A stretch of 64,000 bases of DNA from Acidimicrobiales bacterium (lineage in GTDB: Bacteria > Actinomycetota > Acidimicrobiia > Acidimicrobiales > VFJN01): the NCBI GenBank assembly GCA_035316325.1, contig DATHJB010000172.1, positions 1-64,000 on the forward strand, written 5' to 3'. The position numbers and the translations under genes were made by a program. Shown piece by piece: positions 8,030 to 17,143 of the stretch. A model generated the notes under the pieces. The model was not told the DNA's origin. It did not search any database and was given only the letters and a program-made list of their open reading frames with translations. Position 1 is the stretch's first letter. Each line of letters begins with the position of its first letter.

Positions 8030-9256
8030 GTGTTCCTTGACCTTCCGGCGGAGACGAACGAGGTTGTGGCAGGGGTCGACAAGTTCGTCGACGCCGTCGT
8101 AGAGCCCCGGATCGAGAACCTCCAGCCGATCCTCGACGACCCCCACCAGCTCTACGGCCCCGACCGCCGACTGCACCCCGACGTCCAGGCGGCCCGGAGG
8201 GACATACGGCGGACCGCGGCCGAAGCCGGCTACTACCAGATGTTCGCACCGACCGACGTCGGCGGCGGCGGGATGGACAACGTCACGCTCTACGCCGTCT
8301 GGCACGCGCTGTACCGCCGGGCCGGCATGCGCAACTGGCTGGCCTTCGACGCCATCGCCCACTGGGCCACCGGGCCCAGCCACCTGCTGCGGGACATGTC
8401 CGCCGCCACCCGGGAGGCCTACGACGAGCCGATCCTGGGCGGCGACGTCACCCTGTGCTTCGCGCTCTCGGAGTCGAACGCCGGCTCGGACGTGTGGCAG
8501 ATGCGTTCCCGCGCCGTCCGCACCGACGACGGGTGGCTCCTCAACGGCGAGAAGCAGTGGATCACGAACGGGCCCTACGCCGACGTTGCGCTCGTGTTCG
8601 CGGTGACCGACCCGGCGGCGGCCTCGGCCCGCCGGGGCGGGATCAGCGGGTTCTTCGTCCCCATGTCGACCCCCGGCGCGTCGGTCGCCAGCGTGCTGCG
8701 GCTCTTCGGCCACGCCAGCTCCAACGAGGCCACCCTGGCCTTCCAGGACGTGGCGCTCCCCGAGCACGCCCTGATCGGGCAGGAGGGCCAGGGCCTCCCC
8801 CTGGCGCTGTCCGGCACCTCCGTCGGGCGGATCTACAACGCCGCCCGGGCCGCCGGGCTCGCCGCATGGGCGCTCCGGATCGCCACCGAGTACGCCACCG
8901 AGCGGGTGACGTTCGGCAAGCCGGTGATCGAGCACCAGGGCGTGGGCTTCGCGCTCGCCGAGTGCGCGACCGAAACCCTCGCGGCGCACCTCCTCGGCCT
9001 GCACGCGGCCCGCACCATGGACGCCGGGCTCCCGGCCACCATCGAGGGCGCCATCGCCAAGAGCTGCTCGACCGAGACCGCGGTGCGGGTGATCGACCGG
9101 GCCGTGCAGGCCCTCGGCGGCATGGGCATCACCAACGAGACGCACCTGTCGCAGGCCTGGCAGGAGATCCGGGCGGTCTGCATCGCCGACGGGTCCGCCG
9201 AGATGATGCGCCGCCTGATCGCCAAGCAGCTCGCCGCCGGAAAGGTCCGCTACTAG
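8030..9256 (+). CDS. Acyl-CoA dehydrogenase
   Basis: 408 aa from GTG 8030; the ribosome site is weak (GAGG only three bases away), so the exact start is uncertain. Full-length dehydrogenase: LCFALSESNAGSDVWQMR (FAD loop), WITNGPYADVALVFA, AWALRIATEYATERVTFGKP, and the C-terminal ALGGMGITNETHLSQAWQ and CIADGSAEMMRRLIA motifs. It resembles the stand-alone homotetrameric type rather than the paired subunits downstream. First gene of a five-gene plus-strand operon whose members touch or overlap, with the GntR-type site 35 bases upstream. Confidence 0.9.
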   Translation: MFLDLPAETNEVVAGVDKFVDAVVEPRIENLQPILDDPHQLYGPDRRLHPDVQAARRDIRRTAAEAGYYQMFAPTDVGGGGMDNVTLYAVWHALYRRAGMRNWLAFDAIAHWATGPSHLLRDMSAATREAYDEPILGGDVTLCFALSESNAGSDVWQMRSRAVRTDDGWLLNGEKQWITNGPYADVALVFAVTDPAAASARRGGISGFFVPMSTPGASVASVLRLFGHASSNEATLAFQDVALPEHALIGQEGQGLPLALSGTSVGRIYNAARAAGLAAWALRIATEYATERVTFGKPVIEHQGVGFALAECATETLAAHLLGLHAARTMDAGLPATIEGAIAKSCSTETAVRVIDRAVQALGGMGITNETHLSQAWQEIRAVCIADGSAEMMRRLIAKQLAAGKVRY

Positions 9257-9961
9257 GTGGCCGCCGCGAGCACCAGGCACATCACGGTCCAGGAGGTCGA
9301 CGGGGTGCCCGGCGCGCTGCGCCTGATCCTCGACCGGCCGCCGGCCAACGCCTTCGACCTCCGGCTGTACCAGGAGCTCGGCGGTGTCCTGCGGGCGATC
9401 GGAGCCGCCCCGCCGCGCTGCCTCGAGATCGGGTCCGCGCTCCCCAGGTTCTTCAGCGGCGGGCGGGACCTCAAGGAGCCCCCGACATCGCCGGCGGACC
9501 TGCCCGAGCGCCATCGCGCGGTGACCGAGCTGTACCGGACGCTCCATGGCCTCGAGTGCCCGACGATCGCCATCGTCGAGGGGCACGCCCTGGGGGCCGG
9601 CTGCGTGATCGCCTCGCTCTGCGACTTCCGCGTCGCCACCTCGGCGGCGGCCTTCGGCCTTCCGGAGGTGAAGGCCGGGAGCGTCGGCGGCGCCCGCCAC
9701 CTCCTGCGCCTGCTGCCCCACGGCGTCGTACGGGGCATGGCCCTCAGCGCCCGCCCGCTCCCCGCGGCGCGCGCCGCGGCACTCGGGATGTGCGACCTCG
9801 TCGACGACGACCAGGACCCCTGGGCGGCCGCCGACGAGCTGGCGCGGGAGGTCACGGCGTTCGACGCGGACACGGTGGCGCGCGTCAAGCGGGCGCTCAA
9901 CGACAGCGAGGACGCCGCGCTCTGGGACGGCTTCGCGATCGAGCTGGCGGCGGGGACCTGA
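9257..9961 (+). CDS. Enoyl-CoA hydratase/isomerase family protein
   Basis: 234 aa, GTG 9257 directly after the previous stop. Crotonase fold: RPPANAFDLRLYQEL, the oxyanion-hole segments FSGGRDLKE and EGHALGAGCVIASL, and FGLPEVKAG with the conserved Glu. Slightly shorter than the usual 255-265 aa; the C-terminal helices are compact but the active-site half is intact. Expected to hydrate or isomerise the enoyl-CoA made by a dehydrogenase of the same operon. The stop overlaps the next start (TGATG). Confidence 0.88.
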   Translation: MAAASTRHITVQEVDGVPGALRLILDRPPANAFDLRLYQELGGVLRAIGAAPPRCLEIGSALPRFFSGGRDLKEPPTSPADLPERHRAVTELYRTLHGLECPTIAIVEGHALGAGCVIASLCDFRVATSAAAFGLPEVKAGSVGGARHLLRLLPHGVVRGMALSARPLPAARAAALGMCDLVDDDQDPWAAADELAREVTAFDADTVARVKRALNDSEDAALWDGFAIELAAGT

Positions 9962-11106
9962 TGCGCTCGGCCCTGCGCGACATCGGCCTCGACGAGGACG
10001 AGCGCCGCTTCGCCGCCGAAGTGCGAGGCTTCCTGGCCGAGACGGCGCCGCAGCGCGACCGCTTCCAGATCTTCAAGGACCGCGGGGGTGCCACGGCGAA
10101 GCTCTACCGGGAGCTCGGCGAGCGCGGGTGGCTCGGCCTCACCTGGCCGGAACCCCTCGGCGGCCTCGGCCGCCCGGCCATGTACGAGCTCGTCCTCTGG
10201 GACGAGATGGCCTACGCACGCGCGGCTCGGCCTCCGGTCGGCGCCGGCATGGTGGCCCGGTCGATCGTCGAGTGGGGCACGCCCGAGCAACACGACCGCT
10301 TCCTCCCCGGCATCCGCTCCGGTGAGGAGGCCTTCTCGCTCGGCTACTCGGAGCCCGAGGCGGGATCCGACCTCACGTCGCTGCGAACCCGGGCGCGGCG
10401 CGACGGCGACAGCTACGTCGTGACCGGAGAGAAGCGCTGGACGTCCGACGCCCACACCGCCGACTGGCTCTGGCTGCTCTGCCGCACCGGGACCCAGGAG
10501 GAGCGCAGCGCCGGGCTCACGCTGCTCGTCGTCGACCTCGCGAGCGCCGGCGTGACCGTGTCGCCGATCCCGACCCTCGACGGGCACCGACTCAACGAGG
10601 TCCGGCTGGACGACGTCGTCGTCCCCGCGGCGAACCGCGTCGGCCCGGAGGGCGGAGCGTGGGAGATGATCCGCGTCGCGCTCGCCCGCGAGCGGCACCT
10701 GCAAGTGATGCCGGGTCGCCTCGAGCGCGACCTCGAGTCCCTGCAGCGGCTGCTCGACGACCTTCCTGACCGGGGCGACCGCCATCGCGAGGAGCACGCC
10801 GGCCTGGTCGCGCGGGCGTTGGCGGTACGGGCGGCCGTGTACCGGTCGGTGCGAGCGGCGCAGCACGAGGAGATCACGCCCGCCGTAGCGGCGCGCAACA
10901 AGATCGTCGGCACCACGCTGATGCAGCAGATCGCCCGCTTCGCCGCCCGCGTCGGAGGCCGCGCCGCGGTGCTCCGGGGCGAAGACCTCGAGCTGCTGTG
11001 GCGGGAGTCGATCATGGAGACGGTCGCCGGCGGGACGACCGAGATGATGCTCACGGTGGTCGCCCGCCACGGCCTCCGCCGGTCCCTGCAGGAGGAGGCG
11101 CAGTGA
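9961..11106 (+). CDS. Acyl-CoA dehydrogenase, probable alpha subunit
   Basis: 381 aa from ATG 9961, overlapping the hydratase stop. Typical segments: GWLGLTWPEPLGGLG, LGYSEPEAGSDLTSLRTRA, VTGEKRWTSDAHTADW, GPEGGAWEMIRVALARER, and C-terminal ESIMETVAGGTTEMMLTVVARHGL, where GGTTE replaces the usual EGT motif near FAD. The shape resembles the larger subunit of the heteromeric actinobacterial dehydrogenases; a short dehydrogenase two genes downstream (12617) is the natural partner. Its stop overlaps the start of the acyl-CoA synthetase (GTGA). Confidence 0.88.
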   Translation: MRSALRDIGLDEDERRFAAEVRGFLAETAPQRDRFQIFKDRGGATAKLYRELGERGWLGLTWPEPLGGLGRPAMYELVLWDEMAYARAARPPVGAGMVARSIVEWGTPEQHDRFLPGIRSGEEAFSLGYSEPEAGSDLTSLRTRARRDGDSYVVTGEKRWTSDAHTADWLWLLCRTGTQEERSAGLTLLVVDLASAGVTVSPIPTLDGHRLNEVRLDDVVVPAANRVGPEGGAWEMIRVALARERHLQVMPGRLERDLESLQRLLDDLPDRGDRHREEHAGLVARALAVRAAVYRSVRAAQHEEITPAVAARNKIVGTTLMQQIARFAARVGGRAAVLRGEDLELLWRESIMETVAGGTTEMMLTVVARHGLRRSLQEEAQ

Positions 11107-12620
11107 TCGCCGGCGACGAGCTCGCGGTGCTGCCGCCACTGTCGCCCGTCCGGGCGATCGCGCTCCAGGCGCGCTACCGCGCGGGGAAGACCGCGATCGA
11201 CGACGGCGTGCCCGTGACCTACGGCGAGCTGTGGTCGGGGGCCGTGCGAGCTGCCGAGGGGCTGGCGTCGGCCGGCGCGACGCCGGGCACCGCGGTGGCG
11301 TTCGCACTCGACCCCGGCGCCGACTACGTCGCCCTGCTGCTGGGCGCCATGCTGACCGGCGCCGCCGCAGTGCCGCTGAACACTCGGCTGCGGCCGGCCG
11401 AGGTCGAGCAGTTCCTCGCCCCGGTTGCCCCTGCACTCGTCGTCGCCTCGGACCCCTACCGCGACCTGCTCGACCTGGTCGAGGGCCGGGACGTCGAGGG
11501 GTTGCCCGGCGCCCGAGGGAAGGTGGCCGTACGGCGGACCGTGCACGGACCGATCGACGACCTGGCGCCCGGTGGGCTCCTGGTGGGCACGGGCGGCACC
11601 ACCGGCGTCCCCAAAGCCGCTCACTTCGACCACGAGCGCTTGTGGCTGTGGACCGCGGCCAGCGCCGCCAACAACCAGGTGCGCGCCGCCGACGTCGAGC
11701 TGTTCGTCTCCCCGTTCTTCCACGGCACCCTGGTCACCGGCGTGCTGACCAGCCTCACCCAGGGCGCCACTGTGGTCACGCTCGCTCGCTTCGACGCCGA
11801 TCGAGCCGTCGAGCACATCGCCGACGGCCGGATCACCCGCATGCTCGGCGCCGCGACGATCGTGGAGAGGTTGGTGCGCGCCGCTCGTGGGCAGGACCTC
11901 TCGACGTCCCGGCTGCGCTTCCTCCAGTTCGGCATGAGCTCCACCCGCAGTGGGTTCGCCGCCGACATCGCCGCGGCGTTCCCCGGCACGGCGGTGATCA
12001 CCGGCTACGGCACCACGGAGTACGGCCCGGTGACCCGAACCTACAGCTGGGACTTCGACGAGCACGGTGATCCGATCGGGGTCGGCCGGCCCGTGCCGAG
12101 CGCGGACATCGTGATCGAGGCCGACGGCCAGCTCCATGCCGTCGGCGGCCCGGAGGGGGAGATCCTCGTGTCGGCGCCGTGGCAGATGCTGCGGTACTGC
12201 ACGTCGGACGTGGAGCTGCAGCGCTCGGCCTTCGAGGGTCGCTACGTCCGCAGCGGGGACATCGGCCGGTTCGACGACGACGGGTACCTCCACATCACGG
12301 GCCGCCTGAAGGAGGCGATCCGCACCGGCGGCGAGAACGTCTTCCCCGCGGAGGTGGAGACGGCCCTCCACCGTCACCGCTCGGTGGCCGCCTGCGCCGT
12401 CTACGGGGTGCCCGACCCGGAGTGGGGCGAGCGGGTCGAGGCCGCTGTGGTCCTCGAGGACCGCGTCGTCGACGTGCGCGAGCTCGAGGCCCACGTCCGG
12501 TCGCTCATCGCGGGGTACAAGGTGCCGAAGCGCATCGTGCTCGTGGACGCCCTTCCCCTGACCAGCCTGAACAAGGTCGACCGGCGTGCGCTCCGAGCGG
12601 CGGCGGTGGCGGCGCCATGA
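11103..12620 (+). CDS. Acyl-CoA synthetase (AMP-forming, FadD-like)
   Basis: 505 aa from GTG 11103 (GTGA overlap with the previous stop). ANL-superfamily adenylate-forming ligase: phosphate loop GTGGTTGVPK at 162-171, GYGTTEYGP, hinge region RSGDIGRFDDDGYLHITGR, GGENVFPAEVE, and the C-terminal LNKVDRRALR with the adenylation Lys. It activates a carboxylic acid to its CoA thioester via acyl-AMP, the entry step of beta-oxidation. Located between the two subunits of a probable heteromeric acyl-CoA dehydrogenase, so all three likely share one substrate. The stop overlaps the next ATG. Confidence 0.92.
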   Translation: MIAGDELAVLPPLSPVRAIALQARYRAGKTAIDDGVPVTYGELWSGAVRAAEGLASAGATPGTAVAFALDPGADYVALLLGAMLTGAAAVPLNTRLRPAEVEQFLAPVAPALVVASDPYRDLLDLVEGRDVEGLPGARGKVAVRRTVHGPIDDLAPGGLLVGTGGTTGVPKAAHFDHERLWLWTAASAANNQVRAADVELFVSPFFHGTLVTGVLTSLTQGATVVTLARFDADRAVEHIADGRITRMLGAATIVERLVRAARGQDLSTSRLRFLQFGMSSTRSGFAADIAAAFPGTAVITGYGTTEYGPVTRTYSWDFDEHGDPIGVGRPVPSADIVIEADGQLHAVGGPEGEILVSAPWQMLRYCTSDVELQRSAFEGRYVRSGDIGRFDDDGYLHITGRLKEAIRTGGENVFPAEVETALHRHRSVAACAVYGVPDPEWGERVEAAVVLEDRVVDVRELEAHVRSLIAGYKVPKRIVLVDALPLTSLNKVDRRALRAAAVAAP

Positions 12621-13588
12621 CGGCCCTCCGCACGGCGGTGCACGACGACGCCGAGCTCTTCGGCCGGACGGTGCGAGCCGCTTGCCTGGATGCGTACGGC
12701 GACGAGGGAGAGGACAGGTCGCGGCCGTTCGACGCGGGCCTGTGGCGGTCGCTCGGCGACGCGGGCGCGTGGGGCGTGGCCACGACCGGCGGCGGCGATG
12801 TCGGCGACGCGGTCGTCGTCGCCGAAGTCCTCGGTTCGGAGGCCGTCTGCGGGCCGCTGCTCCAGACGTTCCTCGTCCTCACGTCGGGGCTCGAGGTCGA
12901 CGGCGTCGAGAGCGGCGACCGGATCGCGGCGGTCGCCGACGGCGACACGATGGTGCCGTGGGGCGGCGCCGCCGACGTCTTCGTCCGGCTCGACCTGGCC
13001 GCCTCGACGGTGGGCATGGCCCGCGCCGAGCCCCGGCCCCGGGCGGCGGCGACGCTCGCCGGCGAGCCGTGGGCCGAGGTCGCCGTGGAGCCGGTCGGGC
13101 CGACCGCTCCCGCCGGCCGCGCGCTCGCGGTCGCCAACGTCGTCGGCGCTGCGTACGCAGTCGGCGCTGGCGGCCGCGCCCTCCAGCTGTCGCTCGACTA
13201 CACCGCGGAACGCCGCCAGTTCGGCCGGACCCTGCTCAGCTACCAGACGGTCGAGCACCGGCTGGCCCAGGTGGGCGCCGAGCTCGACGTCGCCGCCGAC
13301 CTGGTCGTCGGGGCGGGACAGGCGCTGGAGCGCGGCAGCGACGTCGACTTCGAGATCGCCGCGGCCCACGCCGCTGCCGCCCGGCTCTACGCCACCGAGA
13401 TCGCCACCCAGGCGGGATGGCTCGGCCACCAGCTCGCGGGCGGCATGGGCTTCGTCGCCGGGACCCTCCTCAGCGCGCTGTCCACGCGGGCCCAGCAGCT
13501 TCGGCACCAGCCCCCGCCGCCGGCAACGGTCGAGGCGGCCACGTTGGGGTGGCTGCGATCGTCGATGCCCGCTCCGGCCGACCGCTGA
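12617..13588 (+). CDS. Acyl-CoA dehydrogenase, short (probable beta) subunit
   Basis: 323 aa from ATG 12617 (ATGA overlap). Divergent dehydrogenase: the N-terminal region is reduced, but the C-terminal helices LDYTAERRQFGRTLLSYQTVEHRLAQ and GWLGHQLAGGMGFVAGTLLSALSTRAQQLRHQ follow the pattern of FadE28-type partner subunits. No clear SEPxAGSD loop is present, which fits a subunit that shares its active site with a larger partner (the protein at 9961). The last gene of the operon; the next gene has its own promoter-like elements. Confidence 0.8.
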   Translation: MTALRTAVHDDAELFGRTVRAACLDAYGDEGEDRSRPFDAGLWRSLGDAGAWGVATTGGGDVGDAVVVAEVLGSEAVCGPLLQTFLVLTSGLEVDGVESGDRIAAVADGDTMVPWGGAADVFVRLDLAASTVGMARAEPRPRAAATLAGEPWAEVAVEPVGPTAPAGRALAVANVVGAAYAVGAGGRALQLSLDYTAERRQFGRTLLSYQTVEHRLAQVGAELDVAADLVVGAGQALERGSDVDFEIAAAHAAAARLYATEIATQAGWLGHQLAGGMGFVAGTLLSALSTRAQQLRHQPPPPATVEAATLGWLRSSMPAPADR

Positions 13589-13615
13589 GCGGGCAGCACC
13601 TGCCTCTCGCCTAAA

Positions 13616-13633
13616 CCGGTATCTGTGTTATCG
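13616..13633. promoter_or_regulatory. GRTATCT-type element, copy 2 (putative GntR operator)
   Basis: CCGGTATCTGTGTTATCG, 34 bases before the LLM start at 13667. It shares GGTATCTG with the element at 20750 and TATCT with that at 7978. Confidence 0.45.
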
Positions 13634-13638
13634 TTATG

Positions 13639-13655
13639 ATCTGAACTGCTCAGAT
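13639..13655. promoter_or_regulatory. Perfect inverted repeat ATCTGA-N5-TCAGAT before the LLM gene
   Basis: A 6-5-6 perfect dyad immediately upstream of the GGAGGG ribosome site of the gene at 13667. Close enough to the start to act as an operator, or to form a small hairpin in the leader. Confidence 0.4.
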
Positions 13656-13666
13656 AGGAGGGCACG

Positions 13667-14689
13667 ATGAGGTTCGGGGTTTTCCAATACCACGCGGTCC
13701 CACCCCACTCGCACCCCTACGACGTGGTGCAGCACGGCCTGGCCCAGTCCGTCGAGGCGGAGCGGGCGGGGTTCCACGAGGTGTGGCTCGCCGAGCACAA
13801 CGGCCGGGGCTACGGCATGGTCGGCAACACCGTGGTGGCGGCCGCGGCGATCGCTGCGGCGACCAAGCGGATCCGGATCGGCACGGCCATCGTCCGGCTC
13901 CCGCTGCACAACGCGGTGCACCTCGCGGAGGACCTCGCCTATGTCGACATCCTGTCCGGCGGACGCATGGACTGGGGCATCGGCAAGGGCTACGACGAGC
14001 TCGAGTTCGCGTCGTACGGGATCGACTTCGAGCATCGCGAGGAGCTCTGGGAGGAGACCTACGAGGCCGTCACCCAGATCTGGCGATCGGGGCGCACGAA
14101 GTTCAAGGGCCAGCACTTCGAGTTCGCCGACGCGGAGCTGCTCCCTCCACCCCTGCAGCGCCCGACGCTGCCCACCTACGTCATGGTGTCCAAGAGCGAC
14201 TCGTCGGTGCTCTGGGCCGCCGAGCGGCTCCTGCCGATCGTCATCGGGTCCGGCCCGGACTGGGACGACGTCAAGCACAAGCTCGACCTCTACGGCGAGA
14301 CCGCCGCCGCGGCCGGCCACGACGAGCTGCCCATCCGGGAGACGCTCCAGCGCTGCTGGCAGATGAAGCAGATGCACGTCGCGGCGACCACCGAGCAGGC
14401 CGTCGAGGAGTTCCGCGACAGCCTCATGTGGTACTTCGAGGCCCTCGGCAACCGGGCGATGTTCGGCTTCTCGAAGGAGACGCAGCCCTACGACTACTTC
14501 ATCCGCCACCCGAACGTCCTCGTCGGGTCGAGCGAGAAGGTCGGCGACGCCCTGGAGCGGTACCACGCGCACACCGGCATGGAGAACGTGATCGGGTTCT
14601 TCAACATCGGCGGGCAGCCACACCTGCAGGTCATGAACGCACTCGAGCAGTTCGGCGGAGAGCTCATCCCTCGCCTCGCCGACATCTGA
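13667..14689 (+). CDS. LLM-class flavin-dependent oxidoreductase
   Basis: 340 aa, ATG 13667 with AGGAGGG upstream. Luciferase-like monooxygenase fold: MRFGVFQYHAVPPHSHPYD, EVWLAEHNGRGYG, IRIGTAIVRLPLHNAVHLAEDLAYVDILSGGRMDWGIGKGY, ATTEQAVEEFRDSLMWY. The LAEHN and LPLHNAV.LAEDLA segments are those of FMN-dependent alkanal-monooxygenase-like members, which use reduced flavin from a separate reductase. First gene of a three-gene operon with a cyclase and an exporter. Confidence 0.88.
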   Translation: MRFGVFQYHAVPPHSHPYDVVQHGLAQSVEAERAGFHEVWLAEHNGRGYGMVGNTVVAAAAIAAATKRIRIGTAIVRLPLHNAVHLAEDLAYVDILSGGRMDWGIGKGYDELEFASYGIDFEHREELWEETYEAVTQIWRSGRTKFKGQHFEFADAELLPPPLQRPTLPTYVMVSKSDSSVLWAAERLLPIVIGSGPDWDDVKHKLDLYGETAAAAGHDELPIRETLQRCWQMKQMHVAATTEQAVEEFRDSLMWYFEALGNRAMFGFSKETQPYDYFIRHPNVLVGSSEKVGDALERYHAHTGMENVIGFFNIGGQPHLQVMNALEQFGGELIPRLADI

Positions 14690-14693
14690 CCCG

Positions 14694-15605
14694 GTGACAG
14701 GCACTACGGAGCTCGATCCCGACTGGTTCCGCGAGCGGGCTCGCGCGCACCGGTCGGCACATGACGAGGACTGCCTGGGCACCGTCAGCCTCATCGACGC
14801 CGAGGCGCGGCGCCGGGGCGCGGCGGCGGTGCGGACCGGCCAGGCGATCTCGCTCAGCCGTCCGATCACCGCCGAGGCGGCCGCCCGGGCCGACGACCGG
14901 CGTCCGACCGCGCAGATCGAGGTGTTCGTCGAGACGGCCGGCGACCGCACCGTCGGCACCGACCGCGTGACGCTCGACGCCCACGGGACACCGAACACCC
15001 ACCTCGACGGCCTGACCCATTTCGGCATCGACGGTGAATGGCACGGCGGCCGGCCCTGCGCCTCGCCGTCGGAGGAGGACCGCTCGCTCGTCGCCTGGGC
15101 GCGGCACGGGCTCGTGACACGGGCGGTGCTCGCCGACATCCCGGCCCACCGGGGCACGGAGTGGGTGGAGGTCGGAGCACCGGTCACCGCCGACGACATC
15201 CAGGCCAGCCTCGACATGGCAGACGTCGAGGTCGTCCCCGGCGACGCCCTCCTCCTCTACATGGGCCGCGACCGGTTCGAGCGAGCCGGCAACGAGCTGC
15301 TCCCGATCGCGCGTGCCGAGCACGGGCGACCCGGGGTCGGCCGCTCCGCCGCCGAGTGGATCGCCGACAACGGCGTCTCGTTGTTGTGCTGGGACTTCCT
15401 GGACGCGCACGGCCCCGGCATCGAGCCCCTCGTCGTCCACCACCTCATCTGGGCCATCGGGCTCGCTCTGGTCGACTGCTGCGAACTGGGTGCGGCCGCC
15501 GACGCGCTCCGGGGTCGGCGACCGCCGACCGGTCTGCTCTCCGTGGCCCCCCTGGCCCTCGAGCAGGCCACCGGTTGCATGGTCAACCCGCTGCTCGTGA
15601 CCTGA
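14694..15605 (+). CDS. Cyclase family protein (kynurenine formamidase-like metal hydrolase)
   Basis: 303 aa from GTG 14694, four bases after the previous stop. It holds the cyclase-family signature as HGTPNTHLDGLTHF (HGTxxTHLDGLxH), the metal-binding segment of KynB-type formamidases and isatin hydrolases. GIEPLVVHHLIWAIGLALVDCCEL is the usual C-terminal active-site strand with its His. Such enzymes hydrolyse amides or lactams, or open rings of oxidised aromatics. With an LLM oxygenase just upstream, a scheme of oxygenation followed by hydrolytic ring or amide cleavage is plausible but unproven. The stop overlaps the exporter start (TGATG). Confidence 0.85.
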   Translation: MTGTTELDPDWFRERARAHRSAHDEDCLGTVSLIDAEARRRGAAAVRTGQAISLSRPITAEAAARADDRRPTAQIEVFVETAGDRTVGTDRVTLDAHGTPNTHLDGLTHFGIDGEWHGGRPCASPSEEDRSLVAWARHGLVTRAVLADIPAHRGTEWVEVGAPVTADDIQASLDMADVEVVPGDALLLYMGRDRFERAGNELLPIARAEHGRPGVGRSAAEWIADNGVSLLCWDFLDAHGPGIEPLVVHHLIWAIGLALVDCCELGAAADALRGRRPPTGLLSVAPLALEQATGCMVNPLLVT

Positions 15606-17128
15606 TGGCCCGGGGGCTGTGCGGCGACCACGCCGTGGTCGCCGCCCCCGCTGCGGCCACGCTGGCCGCGAGCGGGAAGCGGCTGGTCTTCGCCGGGATC
15701 GTGGTCGGCATGGCCCTGGCCTCGCTCGACACCACGATCGTGGCGACGGCGCTCCCCACCATGGGCAGTGACCTGGAGGCCGGCGACCACATCTCCTGGA
15801 TCGCCTCCGTGTACCTACTCACCTCGACGGTGATGCTCCCGGTCTACGGCAAGCTCGGCGACCTCTTCGGGCGGCAGCGGACGCTGCGGGCGTCGATCGT
15901 GATCTTCCTCGTCGGGAGCCTGCTGGCGGGCGTCGCGCAGTCGTTGGCCCAGCTCATCGCGTTCCGAGCGCTGCAGGGGGTCGGCGCCGGCGGGTTGATC
16001 GTCGTCAGCTACGCGTTCATCGCGGACCTCGTCTCACCGCGCGACCGGGGTCGCTACCAGGGCTACGTCGGTGCCGTGCAGGGAGCGGCGGTCATCGCCG
16101 GTCCGCTGGCGGGCGGCCTGCTGACCGACCACCTCTCGTGGCGATGGGTCTTCTGCATCAACCTGCCGGTCGGGCTGTTCGCCCTGGTCGCGATGGGCCG
16201 CCCGGTGCCGGTCCCTACCCGGTCGCGGGTGCCCAGGATCGACTGGACGGGCGCTGTGCTCGTCGGCGCCGCGGTGACCACCGTGGTGCTCGTGCTCGGC
16301 CGCGACGATCCGGGCGGGGTGACGGCGACCGGCCTCCTGGTCATGGGCGGCGTCGTGACGGTGAGCGGGTTGCTGCTGTTCCGCGTCGAGCAGCGCGCGC
16401 CGGAGCCCATCGTCCCCCTGCGCCTGTTCGGCGACCGCACGTTCCTCGTCTCGGGCGGCGTGAACTTCTTGATCGGTGCCGTGCAGTTCGGCGCCCTCAA
16501 CTTCCTTCCGCTGCTGATCCAGGTGATGTACGGAACGTCGGCCACCAACTCCGGGGTGCTCCTGATCCCCCTGCTCCTCTCGCTGATCGGCTGCAGCGCC
16601 CTGGCAGGCCAGATCGCCTCGCGGACGGGTCGCTACCGGCGCCTGCCGGTCGTCGGGTCCTCCCTGGTGACCGCCTCGCTCGTCGTCGTGGCCACCCTCG
16701 ACGCCACCACACCCCGCGCGGTCGTCGTGGTCGCGACGGTCCTCCTGGGAGCCGGCATCGGCCTCTCGATGCACATCCTGACCCTCGCCACCCAGAACAG
16801 CGTCGACGTCGAGGACATGGGCATCGCCACGTCGCTCGTGTACTTCTGCCGGGCGATCGGCGGCCTCGTCGGAGTGGCGCTCGTCGGCTCGATGGTGGGC
16901 CGCGCCGTGGACGCGGCCGGCACTGGCATCGACCCTTCCGGGCTCTCACCGGAGGAGCTCGGCCGGCTCGACCCCGGGACGCTGTCGCGGCTCTCCGAGC
17001 ACCTCGCGCACGGCGTCGCGACGGGGGCTCTCGCCTACATCGGGGTCATGGCCGTCGGCGTCCTCGCATCCACCCGCCTCCGCGAGGTCCCGCTCCGGTC
17101 GACGCCACCGCCGACGCTGGCGACGTAG
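15605..17128 (+). CDS. MFS transporter, DHA2 drug-exporter type (14 TM)
   Basis: 507 aa from ATG 15605. Hallmarks of the EmrB/QacA group: motif LDTTIVATALPTM in TM1, GKLGDLFGRQRTL in loop 2-3, RALQGVGAGGLIVVSYAFIADLV, and motif C-like YVGAVQGAAVIAGPLAGGLL. The hydrophobic pattern fits 14 membrane segments. Proton-driven export of hydrophobic compounds is the family role. Placed after an oxygenase and a hydrolase it may export the substrate, a toxic intermediate or a product. It converges with the SDR gene 15 bases away. Confidence 0.9.
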   Translation: MARGLCGDHAVVAAPAAATLAASGKRLVFAGIVVGMALASLDTTIVATALPTMGSDLEAGDHISWIASVYLLTSTVMLPVYGKLGDLFGRQRTLRASIVIFLVGSLLAGVAQSLAQLIAFRALQGVGAGGLIVVSYAFIADLVSPRDRGRYQGYVGAVQGAAVIAGPLAGGLLTDHLSWRWVFCINLPVGLFALVAMGRPVPVPTRSRVPRIDWTGAVLVGAAVTTVVLVLGRDDPGGVTATGLLVMGGVVTVSGLLLFRVEQRAPEPIVPLRLFGDRTFLVSGGVNFLIGAVQFGALNFLPLLIQVMYGTSATNSGVLLIPLLLSLIGCSALAGQIASRTGRYRRLPVVGSSLVTASLVVVATLDATTPRAVVVVATVLLGAGIGLSMHILTLATQNSVDVEDMGIATSLVYFCRAIGGLVGVALVGSMVGRAVDAAGTGIDPSGLSPEELGRLDPGTLSRLSEHLAHGVATGALAYIGVMAVGVLASTRLREVPLRSTPPPTLAT

Positions 17129-17143
17129 GAACCCCCGCGGACG

